Shown: positions 7,802 to 16,441 of the stretch, one piece after another
Layout: every line of letters begins with the position of its first letter
Numbering within the stretch: position 1 is the first letter of the stretch
Source: Actinomadura spongiicola
Lineage (GTDB): Bacteria > Actinomycetota > Actinomycetes > Streptosporangiales > Streptosporangiaceae
Reading direction: 5' to 3'
Assembly (NCBI RefSeq): GCF_003432485.1
Contig: NZ_QVNQ01000001.1
Location: 62,001 to 126,000 of the forward strand
Length of the DNA: 64,000 nt
Translations under genes and position numbers: made by a program
Notes under the pieces: model-generated
What the model was told of the DNA's origin: nothing
Database searches by the model: none
The model's input: only the letters and a program-made list of their open reading frames with translations

Positions 7802-8998
7802 ATGATTCTCGCCAACGCCCGCATAGTGACACCCGACCGCGTGCTGGACCCCGGCTGGGTCGCGCTGGACGGTCACCGGATCTCGGCCGTGGGAGCCGGA
7901 GAACCACCCCGGTCCACCGACAAAGACGTCCACGATCTCGAATCGCACTATGTGCTGCCCGGGTTCGTGGACCTGCACATGCACGGCGGCGACGGAGCGC
8001 AGGTGACCACGGAGGATCCGCAGGAGATCCTCCGGGCGATCGCGTTCCACCGGCGTCACGGCACCACACGGACACTGGCCAGCCTCGTCACCTCACCGGT
8101 CGAGGAGATGGCGGCCGCGGCCCGCACGGTGGCCTCGATCATGCGCTCACCCGACCCGCTGCACCGGTCGATCGCCGGAATCCACCTCGAAGGACCGTTC
8201 CTCAACCCGAACCACCGAGGCGCCCACCACAACGACTACGTCCTCCCGCCGGACGTCAACGCGCTGCGGCACCTGCTCGCCGCTGGTGACGGCACCGTCC
8301 GGACCGTGACCCTCGCCCCCGAACTGGACGGCGGGATGGACCTCGTCCGCGAAGTCGTCGCCTCCGGCGCGGTAGTGGCGATGGGGCACACCGACGCCAG
8401 CTACGACGAAGCACACCGGGCGTTCGAGGCGGGCGCCAGCATGGCCACCCACCTGTTCAACGCGATGCGACCGTTCCACCATCGAGAACCGGGTCCGGCC
8501 GGTGCCGCGCTCACGCACGACAACGTCACGTGCGAACTCATCAACGACGGCGTCCACTTGCACAGCGCGACCACACGTCTCGCGTTCGCGGCGGCAGGGG
8601 CCGAACGCATCGCGCTGGTCACCGATGCCACTCCGGCGGCCGGAGTGAAGGACGGACAGTTCAACCTGGGACCGTTGCCCGTCCTCGCTCGCGACGGCAA
8701 GGTCACCCTGCTCGACGGGGTCACCAACGCGGGCAGCACCCTCACCATGGACCGCGCGCTCCGCCACGCCGTCCGCTGCGTCGGAATCCCCATCACCCAG
8801 GCCGCGACCGCCACCGCCACCACACCGGCGCGGATGCTCGGGCTGGGAGACCGAACCGGAAGCCTCGAACCCGGCAAGGACGCCGACCTTGTCGTCCTCA
8901 CGAACGACCTACACGTCCGCACAGTCATCGCCGACGGCGCGATCGTCCACGGAACACTTCCGACGAGCACCGACTCCGCCCCGGGCGGAGTGGCGTAG
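7802..8998 (+). CDS. nagA: N-acetylglucosamine-6-phosphate deacetylase
   Basis: A 398-residue amidohydrolase that removes the acetyl group from N-acetylglucosamine-6-phosphate, feeding aminosugars from chitin or peptidoglycan into glycolysis. Visible motifs: metal-binding DLHMHGGDG, the glutamate in GIHLEGPFLN, the histidines in MGHTDASY and THLFNAMRPFHH, and the catalytic aspartate in LVTDATPAAG. Length is normal. ATG 7802 has a GAGGGAG site. A deaminase (nagB) is not nearby. Control by the divergent ROK regulator is likely. Confidence 0.95.
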   Translation: MILANARIVTPDRVLDPGWVALDGHRISAVGAGEPPRSTDKDVHDLESHYVLPGFVDLHMHGGDGAQVTTEDPQEILRAIAFHRRHGTTRTLASLVTSPVEEMAAAARTVASIMRSPDPLHRSIAGIHLEGPFLNPNHRGAHHNDYVLPPDVNALRHLLAAGDGTVRTVTLAPELDGGMDLVREVVASGAVVAMGHTDASYDEAHRAFEAGASMATHLFNAMRPFHHREPGPAGAALTHDNVTCELINDGVHLHSATTRLAFAAAGAERIALVTDATPAAGVKDGQFNLGPLPVLARDGKVTLLDGVTNAGSTLTMDRALRHAVRCVGIPITQAATATATTPARMLGLGDRTGSLEPGKDADLVVLTNDLHVRTVIADGAIVHGTLPTSTDSAPGGVA

Positions 8999-9020
8999 CA
9001 CCCACGCATGGGCGCTACGC
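8993..9020 (+). terminator. Hairpin at the 3' end of nagA
   Basis: GCGTAGC and GCTACGC pair across ACCCACGCATGGGC, giving a stem of about ten pairs with one mismatch. It overlaps the nagA stop codon. No T-run follows, as is common in actinomycetes. Confidence 0.55.
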
Positions 9021-9676
9021 CCTGAGCGGACCTGCCCGGCTGGCGAAACTCGCGAAAGAGGCGGACGACGACGGCTCGACCGAGGAGGTCGCCGCAAAAG
9101 TAGGCAGCTTTCAGGGTGGGTCAACTTCCTCTGAACTACCCGGCGGCCAGCGCCGGGTCCACCTGCCACCGAAACGCAAGGGACGTGGTGCTGGACGACC
9201 CGGAGGTCACCGGCCTCCTCACCCTCAGGATGCTCCCCGCATTTCCGCCAGTAAGCCGCGGGCCTGGTCCGCGACCTCCGCCCGAAGCGGCGCCGGAGCG
9301 ATCCGGCTGACCCCCACCTGGCCGCCTGCCCTATCAGGACGATGGCGGTTCGATGAGGTTCACCAGCTCCGCGCATTTCAGGCAGGCCTTCCACAACACC
9401 TAACGCCTTTCCCGCCGGCAGAGCACGACTGTGCGCGCACAGTAAATGAGTGTGCGTTCTCGCGCAACGACAGACCGAGCCACATCATGCATCCTCGAAT
9501 GAGAAAGGCATGAATGACGCGACCAAAGGAGATCCAATATGGTCTCAGACGCCACCCGCATGGACGTCAGAGATAATGGCCCCCTTCCTGCGGGTGGGTC
9601 TTCCGCGAAACCAGCCTGACGATCAGGCAAGCGTACGTCGGTGTTCACGATTGTTAATCAACGAAAAGGAATTCAC
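9021..9676. other. Gene debris, including a sigma-factor remnant
   Basis: No intact gene is seen. At about 9186-9240 the plus strand encodes LDDPEVTGLLTLRMLP, closely resembling PDDPEITGLLALLLLQ in the intact ECF42-type sigma factor at 12849-14102, with matching DNA over some 40 bases. The remainder has mixed frames and no recognisable domain. It reads as decayed paralogue sequence rather than a promoter region. Confidence 0.5.
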
Positions 9677-9889
9677 ATGCGCCGCGTCATGTTCACGCTT
9701 CTGACGGCTATCAGTATCATCGGAGCGAGCGCGTCATTCGCTTCTGCGGACAGCAAAGTCTGGATCTACAACTATCCTCAGCTCGCGGATTGCACGGCGG
9801 CTGGCGCCGCCCTGGTGAGCGGTGGTCAGGCCAGCGCCTACGACTGCGTACCAGGCACCGGATCCTGGGCCCTTTGGGCGGAGTTCTAA
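9677..9889 (+). CDS. Small secreted protein
   Basis: A 70-residue protein with a clear Sec signal peptide: MRR, then FTLLTAISIIGASASFASA, with cleavage expected after ASA. The mature part is about 46 residues and has two cysteines (DCTAAGAALV and YDCVPG), able to form one disulphide, and several aromatic residues. ATG 9677 has AAAAGGA upstream; an in-frame start at 9641 would add residues before the signal and is less likely. The function is not recognisable. It lies alone in a region of debris and has lower G+C than its surroundings. Confidence 0.72.
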   Translation: MRRVMFTLLTAISIIGASASFASADSKVWIYNYPQLADCTAAGAALVSGGQASAYDCVPGTGSWALWAEF

Positions 9890-10377
9890 AAGTCGTTCCA
9901 TCGACTAAATGATCGTTCAGGTGGCGACACCGAAAGCGGGATGCCTCGTGGTCGGCGCTGGTGGGCTGTCAAAGGCTTCATCACGCGGTATCGACGAGGC
10001 ATCCCGTGAGCACGGTTTCGTCATACCCGTTGCAGCGGTCATTTATATTTCGGCGAAAAAACCTAATGGCTGCTGGGGCACGGTCCCCGCGGTCCTGCTT
10101 GCGAAGCAGGCTGAATTGCCTGGGTTGCTCGACACACCGCAGTGTGATTCAGCAATTCGGGCAACGGCGGCGAAGATACTGTGGTTGATGGCGGCGATGT
10201 GCGTCAACGCCGCCAACATTGATGATTCCGATCCGCCGGATCCCCGCCCGCTCCGATCGATAAGCTGGGTACGAGGTTTCCTTTGATCGTCTTCTTGTGA
10301 CCATCTAGGCCTCGCGATGTGACACGCCGCCCGAACCGAACTCTTCAGCGTTTATAGGTCCACACAAAAAGGATCAG
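9890..10377. other. No gene recognised
   Basis: A frame at 9909-10286 is open for 125 residues but has no convincing start, and its protein resembles nothing I know. No RNA gene or insertion-sequence end is seen. Confidence 0.4.
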
Positions 10378-10530
10378 CGGACGAGTCGGCGGAGAGGTTG
10401 ACGGCTGCCCCGAGGATCGCGAACGCCTCGTGGACGCCGTCGCGGATCTCCCAGCGGATGCGCAGGCGGCGGAACTAGTGCGAGAGCGCGACCGTCCGCT
10501 CGACGACGTCGGCGGTACTCGCCCAGGCCA
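10378..10530 (-). pseudogene. IS5-type transposase C-terminal remnant
   Basis: On the minus strand the frame reads TADVVERTVALSH, a TAG stop, then FRRLRIRWEIRDGVHEAF. This is the usual C-terminal end of IS5-family DDE transposases, with the catalytic-region glutamate in the WVVERTF-like segment. The in-frame stop and the absence of the rest of the gene show it is a relic. It joins directly to a fragment of ROK-gene-like DNA on the right. Confidence 0.7.
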
Positions 10531-10547
10531 AAGCCGTGCCCAGCGCC

Positions 10548-10605
10548 GCGTCGGAGATCGCGTCCACCAGTGCCGGAACGCGGCTGGCGGGGTGGTGTGG
10601 AGCAC
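10548..10605 (-). repeat. Diverged copy of part of the ROK regulator gene
   Basis: The plus-strand sequence from CGTCGGAGATCGCGTCC onward matches 7311-7365 inside the ROK gene at most positions, and the minus-strand frame gives ALVDAISDAA against ALADAISDAA there. It ends where the IS5-type transposase remnant starts, which suggests an insertion into a second ROK gene, most of which has since been lost. Confidence 0.6.
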
Positions 10606-10639
10606 CCTGCGCGGCGCTGTTGGACTGCTAGATCAGCCC

Positions 10640-10990
10640 CGTCCACGGTTGACCGTCGCATCTGGAAGGGCCGACCAGTTGAGCGAGACGCGGTTGCCGC
10701 GGACACCGCCCGGGTGCATGGTCAGGCCCCGCACGACGTCCGCGGCGACGTCTCGCCGGCTGCCGCTCCGCGGATTCCTGGCACAGCTGGATCAGCCGTC
10801 CCCACCGCTGCTCCGGCTCGCCCTCCGCGCCCAGCTCGATGACCACCTCGACGCGCGGCCCGCCCCGGAATCGGTCGGTCGCTCCACCGCCCACTCCCCA
10901 CGACGAGACGCGGGGACGTGCACGCACTGGCGTCCAAGCCCGCTCCCCGGTCGACGACCCGCATGGACGGTCGACCGGCCCCAAGATCAT
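10640..10990 (-). pseudogene. Broken open reading frame, family not recognised
   Basis: Two frames on the minus strand appear to be pieces of one protein. The first contains VEVVIELGAEGEPEQRWGRL and ends near LCQESAERQP. After a frameshift at about 10755 the second continues RDVAADVVRGLTMHPGGVR to a stop near 10629. The codon-position bias supports former coding. I cannot name the family. Confidence 0.35.
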
Positions 10991-11101
10991 CGGTGCACCG
11001 CAACCGTACGTTGATTCATCGAAGTTTCTTCTTGTCCGGTGTCGATTTCGAGCCGTCCCGATTGTCGAGGTGAGGAGACAGTGATCCCGTAAGGAGGCGC
11101 C

Positions 11102-12514
11102 ATGGCCGAGGACGGCATCGATCCGCGCAGGTGGGCCGCACTGGCACTGCTCTGCACGGCGAACTTCATGGTGATCCTCGACGCCCAGATCGTGCTGCTC
11201 GCGCTGCCGTCGATCGACCACGATCTGGGGTTCTCGGGCGGCGGGGCACAGTGGGTGCTGAGCGCCTACCTGCTCGGCTTCGGCGGCCTCATGCTGCTCG
11301 GCGGACGGGCCGCCGACCTGTTGGGCAGGCGCCGAACGTTCCTCACCGGAACGGCCTTGTTCCTCGTGGCGTCCCTCCTCTGCGGGCTCGCCTGGACGGG
11401 CGGCGCGCTCATCGCCGCACGCGTCGTCCAGGGAATCTCGGCCGCCCTGATGGCACCGAGCGCACTCTCCCTGGTCACCGCGACGTTCGAGGAGGGACCG
11501 GCACGCAACAAGGCACTGGCGATCTGGTCGAGCGTCGGCGGTTTTGGTGCCACAGCGGCACTGCTCGTCGGCGGAACCCTGACCGACACACTCGGCTGGC
11601 CATGGGTGTTCTTCCTCAACGTGCCGGTCGCGGCGGTGCTGCTCGCGCTCGGGCCCGCACTGCTGAGCGAGAGTAAGGGAACGGCGCGGGCGTACGACCC
11701 GTTGGGGGCGCTGACCGTCACGCTGGCGGTGTCCGCGGCGGTGTACGGGATCGTCCGGGTGCCGGAGACCGGTTGGACGGGACCCTCCACGATCGCCGCG
11801 CTGCTCATCGCCGTGGCGGCGGGTGCCCTGTTCGTGTGGATCGAGACGCGGTCGGCGGCACCGCTCGTCCCGCTGCGGATCTTCCGGTCGCGGCGGTTGA
11901 ACGGCGGGAACCTCGCGATGCTGGTGACCGCGGTCGCCGCGTTCGGGACGTCGTTCACCGTGTCGCAGTACGCGCAGGGCGTCCTCGACTACTCGCCGCT
12001 GGAGTTCGGGCTCGCCACCGCCGTCCTTCCCGTGATGGCGGTGGTGGGTTCGTATGCGGCGCAGTCGGCGATCGGACGCGTGGACGTGCGACCGGTGGCG
12101 ACAACGGGCCTGGTCTTCATGGCCGCCGGTTGCGTCGCCCTGGGCCAGATCACCGAGAACAGCACGTATCTCACCGGCCTCCTCCCAGGCCTGTTCCTGT
12201 TCGGAACAGGCCTGGGAACGTGCGCGGTGGCGGCAACGGTCGCGGCGCTGTCCGCGGCGACCGACCGGGATTCGGGGCTCGCGTCCGGGTTGAACACCGC
12301 GGCGTTCCAGCTCGGCGGCGCGCTCGGCGTGGCCGTCGCGTCCACCGTCGGATCCCGCACGGGCACGGTCGACGGTTTCCGCACGGCCTTCGACACCGCC
12401 GCCGGAATCGCCCTCGCAGGCGCGGTCATCGCCGGTCTACTCCTCGCGACACCGCGCCGGCGACGAGTTTCCGAGCCAACGGAAGTCACCACATTGGAGA
12501 AGGAGCGAACATGA
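11102..12514 (+). CDS. MFS multidrug exporter, DHA2 (EmrB/QacA) family
   Basis: A 470-residue integral membrane protein with about 14 hydrophobic helices, the size and count expected of proton-driven DHA2 drug exporters. The loop 2-3 motif is LLGGRAADLLGRRRTF, and the helix-5 antiporter motif lies in GGFGATAALLVGGTLTD. ATG 11102 has a GGAGGC site. The stop overlaps the ATG of the YCII gene (ATGA), so export, YCII protein and sigma factor form one operon. The transported compound is unknown. A perfect 14-bp palindrome lies inside the gene. Confidence 0.92.
   Translation: MAEDGIDPRRWAALALLCTANFMVILDAQIVLLALPSIDHDLGFSGGGAQWVLSAYLLGFGGLMLLGGRAADLLGRRRTFLTGTALFLVASLLCGLAWTGGALIAARVVQGISAALMAPSALSLVTATFEEGPARNKALAIWSSVGGFGATAALLVGGTLTDTLGWPWVFFLNVPVAAVLLALGPALLSESKGTARAYDPLGALTVTLAVSAAVYGIVRVPETGWTGPSTIAALLIAVAAGALFVWIETRSAAPLVPLRIFRSRRLNGGNLAMLVTAVAAFGTSFTVSQYAQGVLDYSPLEFGLATAVLPVMAVVGSYAAQSAIGRVDVRPVATTGLVFMAAGCVALGQITENSTYLTGLLPGLFLFGTGLGTCAVAATVAALSAATDRDSGLASGLNTAAFQLGGALGVAVASTVGSRTGTVDGFRTAFDTAAGIALAGAVIAGLLLATPRRRRVSEPTEVTTLEKERT
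12184..12216. repeat. Perfect 14-bp inverted repeat inside the MFS gene
   Basis: CCCAGGCCTGTTCC and GGAACAGGCCTGGG flank a five-base loop. The encoded peptide is PGLFLFGTGLG, so the palindrome is compatible with, but not needed for, the protein. It could form a strong RNA hairpin within the operon message. Confidence 0.6.
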
Positions 12515-12852
12515 AGTACATGATGCTGATCTGCGGCGACGAGAACGCGGAGCTCACCGCAGACGAACTGGCCGTGCTTGAGGAAGACACCATCGACTGG
12601 GTCGAAAAGATGGACGCACGCAGCGTGCGCAAGCTGGGCTCCAGGCTCCGTCCCACCGACACCGCCACGACCATCCGCGTGCGGGACGGGGAAACACTCA
12701 TGTCGGACGGCCCCTTCACCGAGACCAAGGAACAGATACTCGGCTTCGACCTCATCGAGTGCGCTGACCTGGAAGAGGCACTGGAAATTGCGTCCAAGCA
12801 CCCCACCGCCCAACGAGGATCCATCGAGGTCCGGCCGCTCTGGGAGGAGTGA
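12511..12852 (+). CDS. YCII-related (DGPF) protein
   Basis: A 113-residue protein of the YCII-related family. It begins MKYMMLICGDE and contains the hallmark SDGPFTETKEQILGF, after which DGPF proteins are named. The family has a ferredoxin-like fold with a putative acid-base His/Asp pair, but a substrate is not known. In actinomycetes such genes stand next to ECF42 sigma factors, as here: both ends overlap neighbours by four bases. It is likely a sensor or target of the sigma factor. Confidence 0.9.
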   Translation: MKYMMLICGDENAELTADELAVLEEDTIDWVEKMDARSVRKLGSRLRPTDTATTIRVRDGETLMSDGPFTETKEQILGFDLIECADLEEALEIASKHPTAQRGSIEVRPLWEE

Positions 12853-14102
12853 CGGACCCCGCCGAAGCGGCGGTCGCGGCGGCCTTCCACAACGAGTGGG
12901 GACGGGTCGTCGCGACCCTCATCCGCATGACCGGCGACTGGGACCTCGCCGAGGAATGCACCCAGGAGGCGTTCACCCGTGCCCTCGAACGGTGGCCGAA
13001 CGACGGCGTCCCAGACCGACCGGGCGCCTGGCTGACGACCGCGGCGCGCAACCACGCCCTCAACCGGATCAGGCGCGGCCGCACAGAGCACGCAAAGCTC
13101 AGGGAATGGGACACGATGAACGGCCCGCAGGACCCGCCCGACCCGAGCGGAATCACCGACGACCGCCTCCGACTCATCTTCACCTGCTGCCATCCGGCAC
13201 TGCCGATCGAGGCCCGGGTGGCGCTCACCCTCCGGACGCTCCTCGGCCTGACCACCGCCGAGATCGCCCGCGCGTTCCTCGTCGCCGAACCGGCGATGGC
13301 GCAGCGGCTGGTCCGCGCCAAACGCAAGATCCGGGACGCGGGCATCCCGTACCGGATACCGCCCGCGCACCTGCTGCCGCAGCGGACGGCGTCCGTCCTC
13401 GGCGTCGTCTACCTGCTGTTCAACGAGGGCTACGCGGCGACGGAGGGCCCCGACCCTCTGCGCGTGGACCTGTGCGCGGAGGCGATCCGGCTGACCCGCG
13501 TCCTGCACGGCCTGATGCCGGACGACCCGGAGATCACCGGCCTCCTCGCCCTCCTCCTGCTCCAACACTCCCGCCGCACCACCCGCCAGAACCCCGCAGG
13601 CGAACTCATCCCCCTAGAAGACCAAGACCGCACCCGCTGGGACCACACCTCGATCACCGAGGGCATCGCACACCTGAACAACGCCCTGAACCAAGGCACA
13701 CCCGGCCCCTACCAAATCCAGGCCGCGATCGCGGCGTGCCACGCCACCGCCCGCACGCCCGCGGATACCGACTGGCCACAGATAGCCGCCCTCTACGACC
13801 GACTGGCCGACCTGACCCCGAGCCCGATCGTCCACCTGAACCGAGCCGTCGCCGTCGCCATGGCGAACGGCCCAGAAGCAGGCCTGGCCCTACTGCAAAA
13901 CCTGGAAGCCGACCTCCCCGACTACCACCTCCTCCCCGCCACCCGCGCCGACCTCCTCCGCCGCCTAGGCCACCACAAAGCCGCAGCCACCGCCTACCGC
14001 GAGGCCCTGACCCTCGCCCGCACCACCCCCGACCGCCGCTACCTGACCCACCGCCTCAACGAGCTAACACACGTCCCAGAACGTCCCGACCCACGCACCT
14101 GA
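12849..14102 (+). CDS. ECF42-type RNA polymerase sigma factor with C-terminal TPR-like extension
   Basis: A 417-residue protein. Region 2 is at about residues 10-80 (WDLAEECTQEAFTRALERWP) and region 4 at 110-160 (LTLRTLLGLTTAEIARAFLV). A long C-terminal part with FNEGYAA, ITGLLALLLLQHSRR and TPR-like helices replaces a separate anti-sigma factor. This is the ECF42 layout, described in Streptomyces venezuelae together with DGPF proteins. GTG 12849 overlaps the YCII stop. The group has no cognate anti-sigma gene; the C-terminal extension is thought to control activity. A fragment of a paralogue lies near 9186. Confidence 0.92.
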   Translation: MTDPAEAAVAAAFHNEWGRVVATLIRMTGDWDLAEECTQEAFTRALERWPNDGVPDRPGAWLTTAARNHALNRIRRGRTEHAKLREWDTMNGPQDPPDPSGITDDRLRLIFTCCHPALPIEARVALTLRTLLGLTTAEIARAFLVAEPAMAQRLVRAKRKIRDAGIPYRIPPAHLLPQRTASVLGVVYLLFNEGYAATEGPDPLRVDLCAEAIRLTRVLHGLMPDDPEITGLLALLLLQHSRRTTRQNPAGELIPLEDQDRTRWDHTSITEGIAHLNNALNQGTPGPYQIQAAIAACHATARTPADTDWPQIAALYDRLADLTPSPIVHLNRAVAVAMANGPEAGLALLQNLEADLPDYHLLPATRADLLRRLGHHKAAATAYREALTLARTTPDRRYLTHRLNELTHVPERPDPRT

Positions 14103-14257
14103 CCGGATAGCTGTGGTGGCGGTCGACGAGGCTTCCAGTAATCGTATGGAACCAGGATGTACCACCGAGTAACGTGATTCGATGTCTTGACTTGGTGGTT
14201 CACGGGAGAAATCCTGCAATGTTCCGCGCCCGTGGAATGCAGGAGGATACGAGATCG

Positions 14258-14950
14258 ATGACACCTGAGCAGGGTGAGACACCGTTCGCCTCTGTCCAGC
14301 GCCCCCGCCCGTTACCGGTGCTCGTGCTGGCTGACGTGAGCGGAAGTATGACCGAGCACGGGAAGATCCAGTCGCTCAACCTGGCGATCGCGAGCATGGT
14401 CCGAGCGCTGGCCCGGGAGCGTTCCCCCCGGGGAGAGATCAACATTGGCGTGATCACCTTCGGTGGCCGGGGCGTGGCACTGCATCAGCGTCCAGCGCCC
14501 GCCTCCTCGGCGACGTGGGCGGACATGGAGGCCGTTGGCGGCCCGGACGGTACGCCGATGGGCGACGCCTTCGAGACGGCCCGGCAGGTCCTCGACGACG
14601 AGGAGATGATTCCGGCGCGCGCGTACGACGTCACGCTGGTACTGATCTCAGACGGCAGGCCGACGTCGGAGTGGCGGCCGCAACTGGACCGCCTCCTGAG
14701 TTCCGAGCGCGGTGCCAGGTCGCTTCGGCTGGCGGTGGCGATCGGTCCCGAAACCGGCTCGGCCGCCTATCGGGTGCTGGAGTCGTTCGTGGGCGATCCG
14801 CTTTACCCGGTGGTTCGGGCCGAGGAGGCCGACCGGATTCCAGAGATATTCAAGTACCTCACCCAGAGCATGAGCATCCGGGTCAACAGCGCCCGCCCCG
14901 ATGACGCCTCCGTGTTCGACCCCGGCGAGCTGGCAGATCTGAGCGACTGA
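14258..14950 (+). CDS. VWA-domain protein, TerY-like
   Basis: A 230-residue protein consisting mainly of a von Willebrand A domain. The MIDAS motif is LADVSGSMTEHGK near residue 30, with the second metal-site threonine in GPDGTPMGDAF and the aspartate in LISDGRPTSEW. These match TerY of tellurite-resistance and TerY-P systems. ATG 14258 has AGGAGG upstream; in-frame starts at 14174 and 14237 are less likely. It heads a run of six same-strand genes including a zinc-ribbon protein kinase directly downstream. It probably senses or scaffolds; metal-dependent protein binding is the family expectation. Confidence 0.88.
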   Translation: MTPEQGETPFASVQRPRPLPVLVLADVSGSMTEHGKIQSLNLAIASMVRALARERSPRGEINIGVITFGGRGVALHQRPAPASSATWADMEAVGGPDGTPMGDAFETARQVLDDEEMIPARAYDVTLVLISDGRPTSEWRPQLDRLLSSERGARSLRLAVAIGPETGSAAYRVLESFVGDPLYPVVRAEEADRIPEIFKYLTQSMSIRVNSARPDDASVFDPGELADLSD

Positions 14951-15001
14951 CCCTGCCAGCACGTCAACGGAGGGTGCCCTCCAGCCGATGGAAACGATGA
15001 C

Positions 15002-16441
15002 ATGACCGCACCTGCGTCCAGCCGGCGGAACAGGCGCCGGATCTACCGCCCGGGCGACATGGTCCACGACGACCGAGGGGAGACCCTGCAGCTGCACGCT
15101 GAGATCGGCGGGGGTGGGCAGGGAACCGTCTGGTCGCTGACCGGCGAGCGAGCTGCCGTAAAGCTTCTCAAGCCGGAATCCCAGATCGGTGCCGGGGACC
15201 TGCGGGAAAGGCTGGCGGCCGTACGGCGCTTCGACCTGGCCGGTATTCCGATCGCGCGGCCCTTGTCATTGCTGGTCGGTGACGAGGTCGGCTACACCAT
15301 GGAGTTGTTGGCGGGCATGACCGCCATCGGTTCGTTGGCCACCGTCCCTCCTCAGGAACTGGTGGACGAGTGGTTCCAAAACACCGGCGGACTACGCCGC
15401 CGGCTAAGGTTGCTCGCCCTGGGAGCCGAGGCGCTCGACCGGCTGCATTCGCGGGGACTCTCCTATGGTGACGTTTCCCCTGGCAACATCCTGGTGTCGG
15501 TGCGCAGCGAGCACGACCAGGTGTACCTCATCGACCCCGACAACGTGTCGGTGCACGCACAGCCGGTCAAGGCGGCTCACGTCACTCCGGGCTATGCCGC
15601 ACCCGAACTCATCACAGGGACTTCTGGTCAGGACACTCTCACCGACGCGTTCGCATTCGCCGTCCTGGCGTTTGAAACTTTGGCGTTGGTGCATCCCTTC
15701 CGCGGCGACGCGGTCGACCAGAGGATCGAGCTTGAGGCGTCCGCGTTCCGAGGTGAGTGGCCGTGGATCGACCATCCGACCGACCACCGCAACAAGAGCT
15801 CCCATGGACTCAAGCGGGACATGGTGCTCACCAAAGGGCTACGGCGGTTGTTCTCGCTGACCTTCGAAGAAGGGTTACGGCATCCCGAGCGACGGCCTTC
15901 CCTGCGGGAATGGCACGACAAACTCGACCAGGCCGCGCTCTTGATGCTCGCCTGCCCCGCATGCGGCGGCACGTACCACACTGCGCTCTCCCGGTGTCCC
16001 TGGTGCCGGGGATCAGCGCGCCCGCCGGTGGTGCTCTGCGACGTTCATGGCCTGGTGCCCGCCGGAGCGGTGCCGGGGACGGCGGGTGAGGCCGAGACGG
16101 ACCGGCTCCGGTCACTGATCCTCGCCGCCCATCAACCCCAGGTGGTAGCGGCACGGACCGGGCTGCTGCGCCTCGACCGGGGGCCGTCAGAGGTCCCGGT
16201 CGATCCCGGCGAGCCGCTGGTGGAGCTGGCCTGGGACGGCAGACGACAACTCATGGTCCGGCGGGTGGGACGGCATGAGGTCTATGTGGCCAACCGATCG
16301 GCGCGGCGCAGTGCGCAGTTGGTCGTGGGAGAGATCTGGCCGCTTGACCTGACCGAGGCCGGGCGCTGGACGATCCATTTCGGCCGCAAGAACGAGATCC
16401 ATCGCTTTATCCGGATCCGTCTTCCACGGCAGGGGGCGTGA
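15002..16441 (+). CDS. Atypical protein kinase with zinc ribbon and FHA-like C-terminus
   Basis: A 479-residue protein. The glycine loop GGGGQGTV is at 36-43, the lysine at 54 (AAVK), the catalytic loop YGDVSPGNI at 155-163 and the metal site IDPDN at 177-181 in place of DFG. Aspartates needed for catalysis are kept, so activity is plausible. Cysteines 318, 321, 332 and 335 form a zinc ribbon (CPAC...CPWC). The last 150 residues resemble a beta-rich FHA-like module. Kinases with a zinc ribbon next to a VWA protein are typical of TerY-P triads, but the PP2C phosphatase of those triads is absent. The stop overlaps the helicase start (TGATG). Confidence 0.88.
   Translation: MTAPASSRRNRRRIYRPGDMVHDDRGETLQLHAEIGGGGQGTVWSLTGERAAVKLLKPESQIGAGDLRERLAAVRRFDLAGIPIARPLSLLVGDEVGYTMELLAGMTAIGSLATVPPQELVDEWFQNTGGLRRRLRLLALGAEALDRLHSRGLSYGDVSPGNILVSVRSEHDQVYLIDPDNVSVHAQPVKAAHVTPGYAAPELITGTSGQDTLTDAFAFAVLAFETLALVHPFRGDAVDQRIELEASAFRGEWPWIDHPTDHRNKSSHGLKRDMVLTKGLRRLFSLTFEEGLRHPERRPSLREWHDKLDQAALLMLACPACGGTYHTALSRCPWCRGSARPPVVLCDVHGLVPAGAVPGTAGEAETDRLRSLILAAHQPQVVAARTGLLRLDRGPSEVPVDPGEPLVELAWDGRRQLMVRRVGRHEVYVANRSARRSAQLVVGEIWPLDLTEAGRWTIHFGRKNEIHRFIRIRLPRQGA

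Noticed and set aside
9909..10286. 125-residue open frame after the secreted protein
   Set aside because: No ribosome-binding site, no coding bias and no family likeness; lies within gene debris.
12486..13568. Long minus-strand frame across the YCII and sigma-factor genes
   Set aside because: It is the GC-rich mirror of two well-supported genes and gives no recognisable protein.
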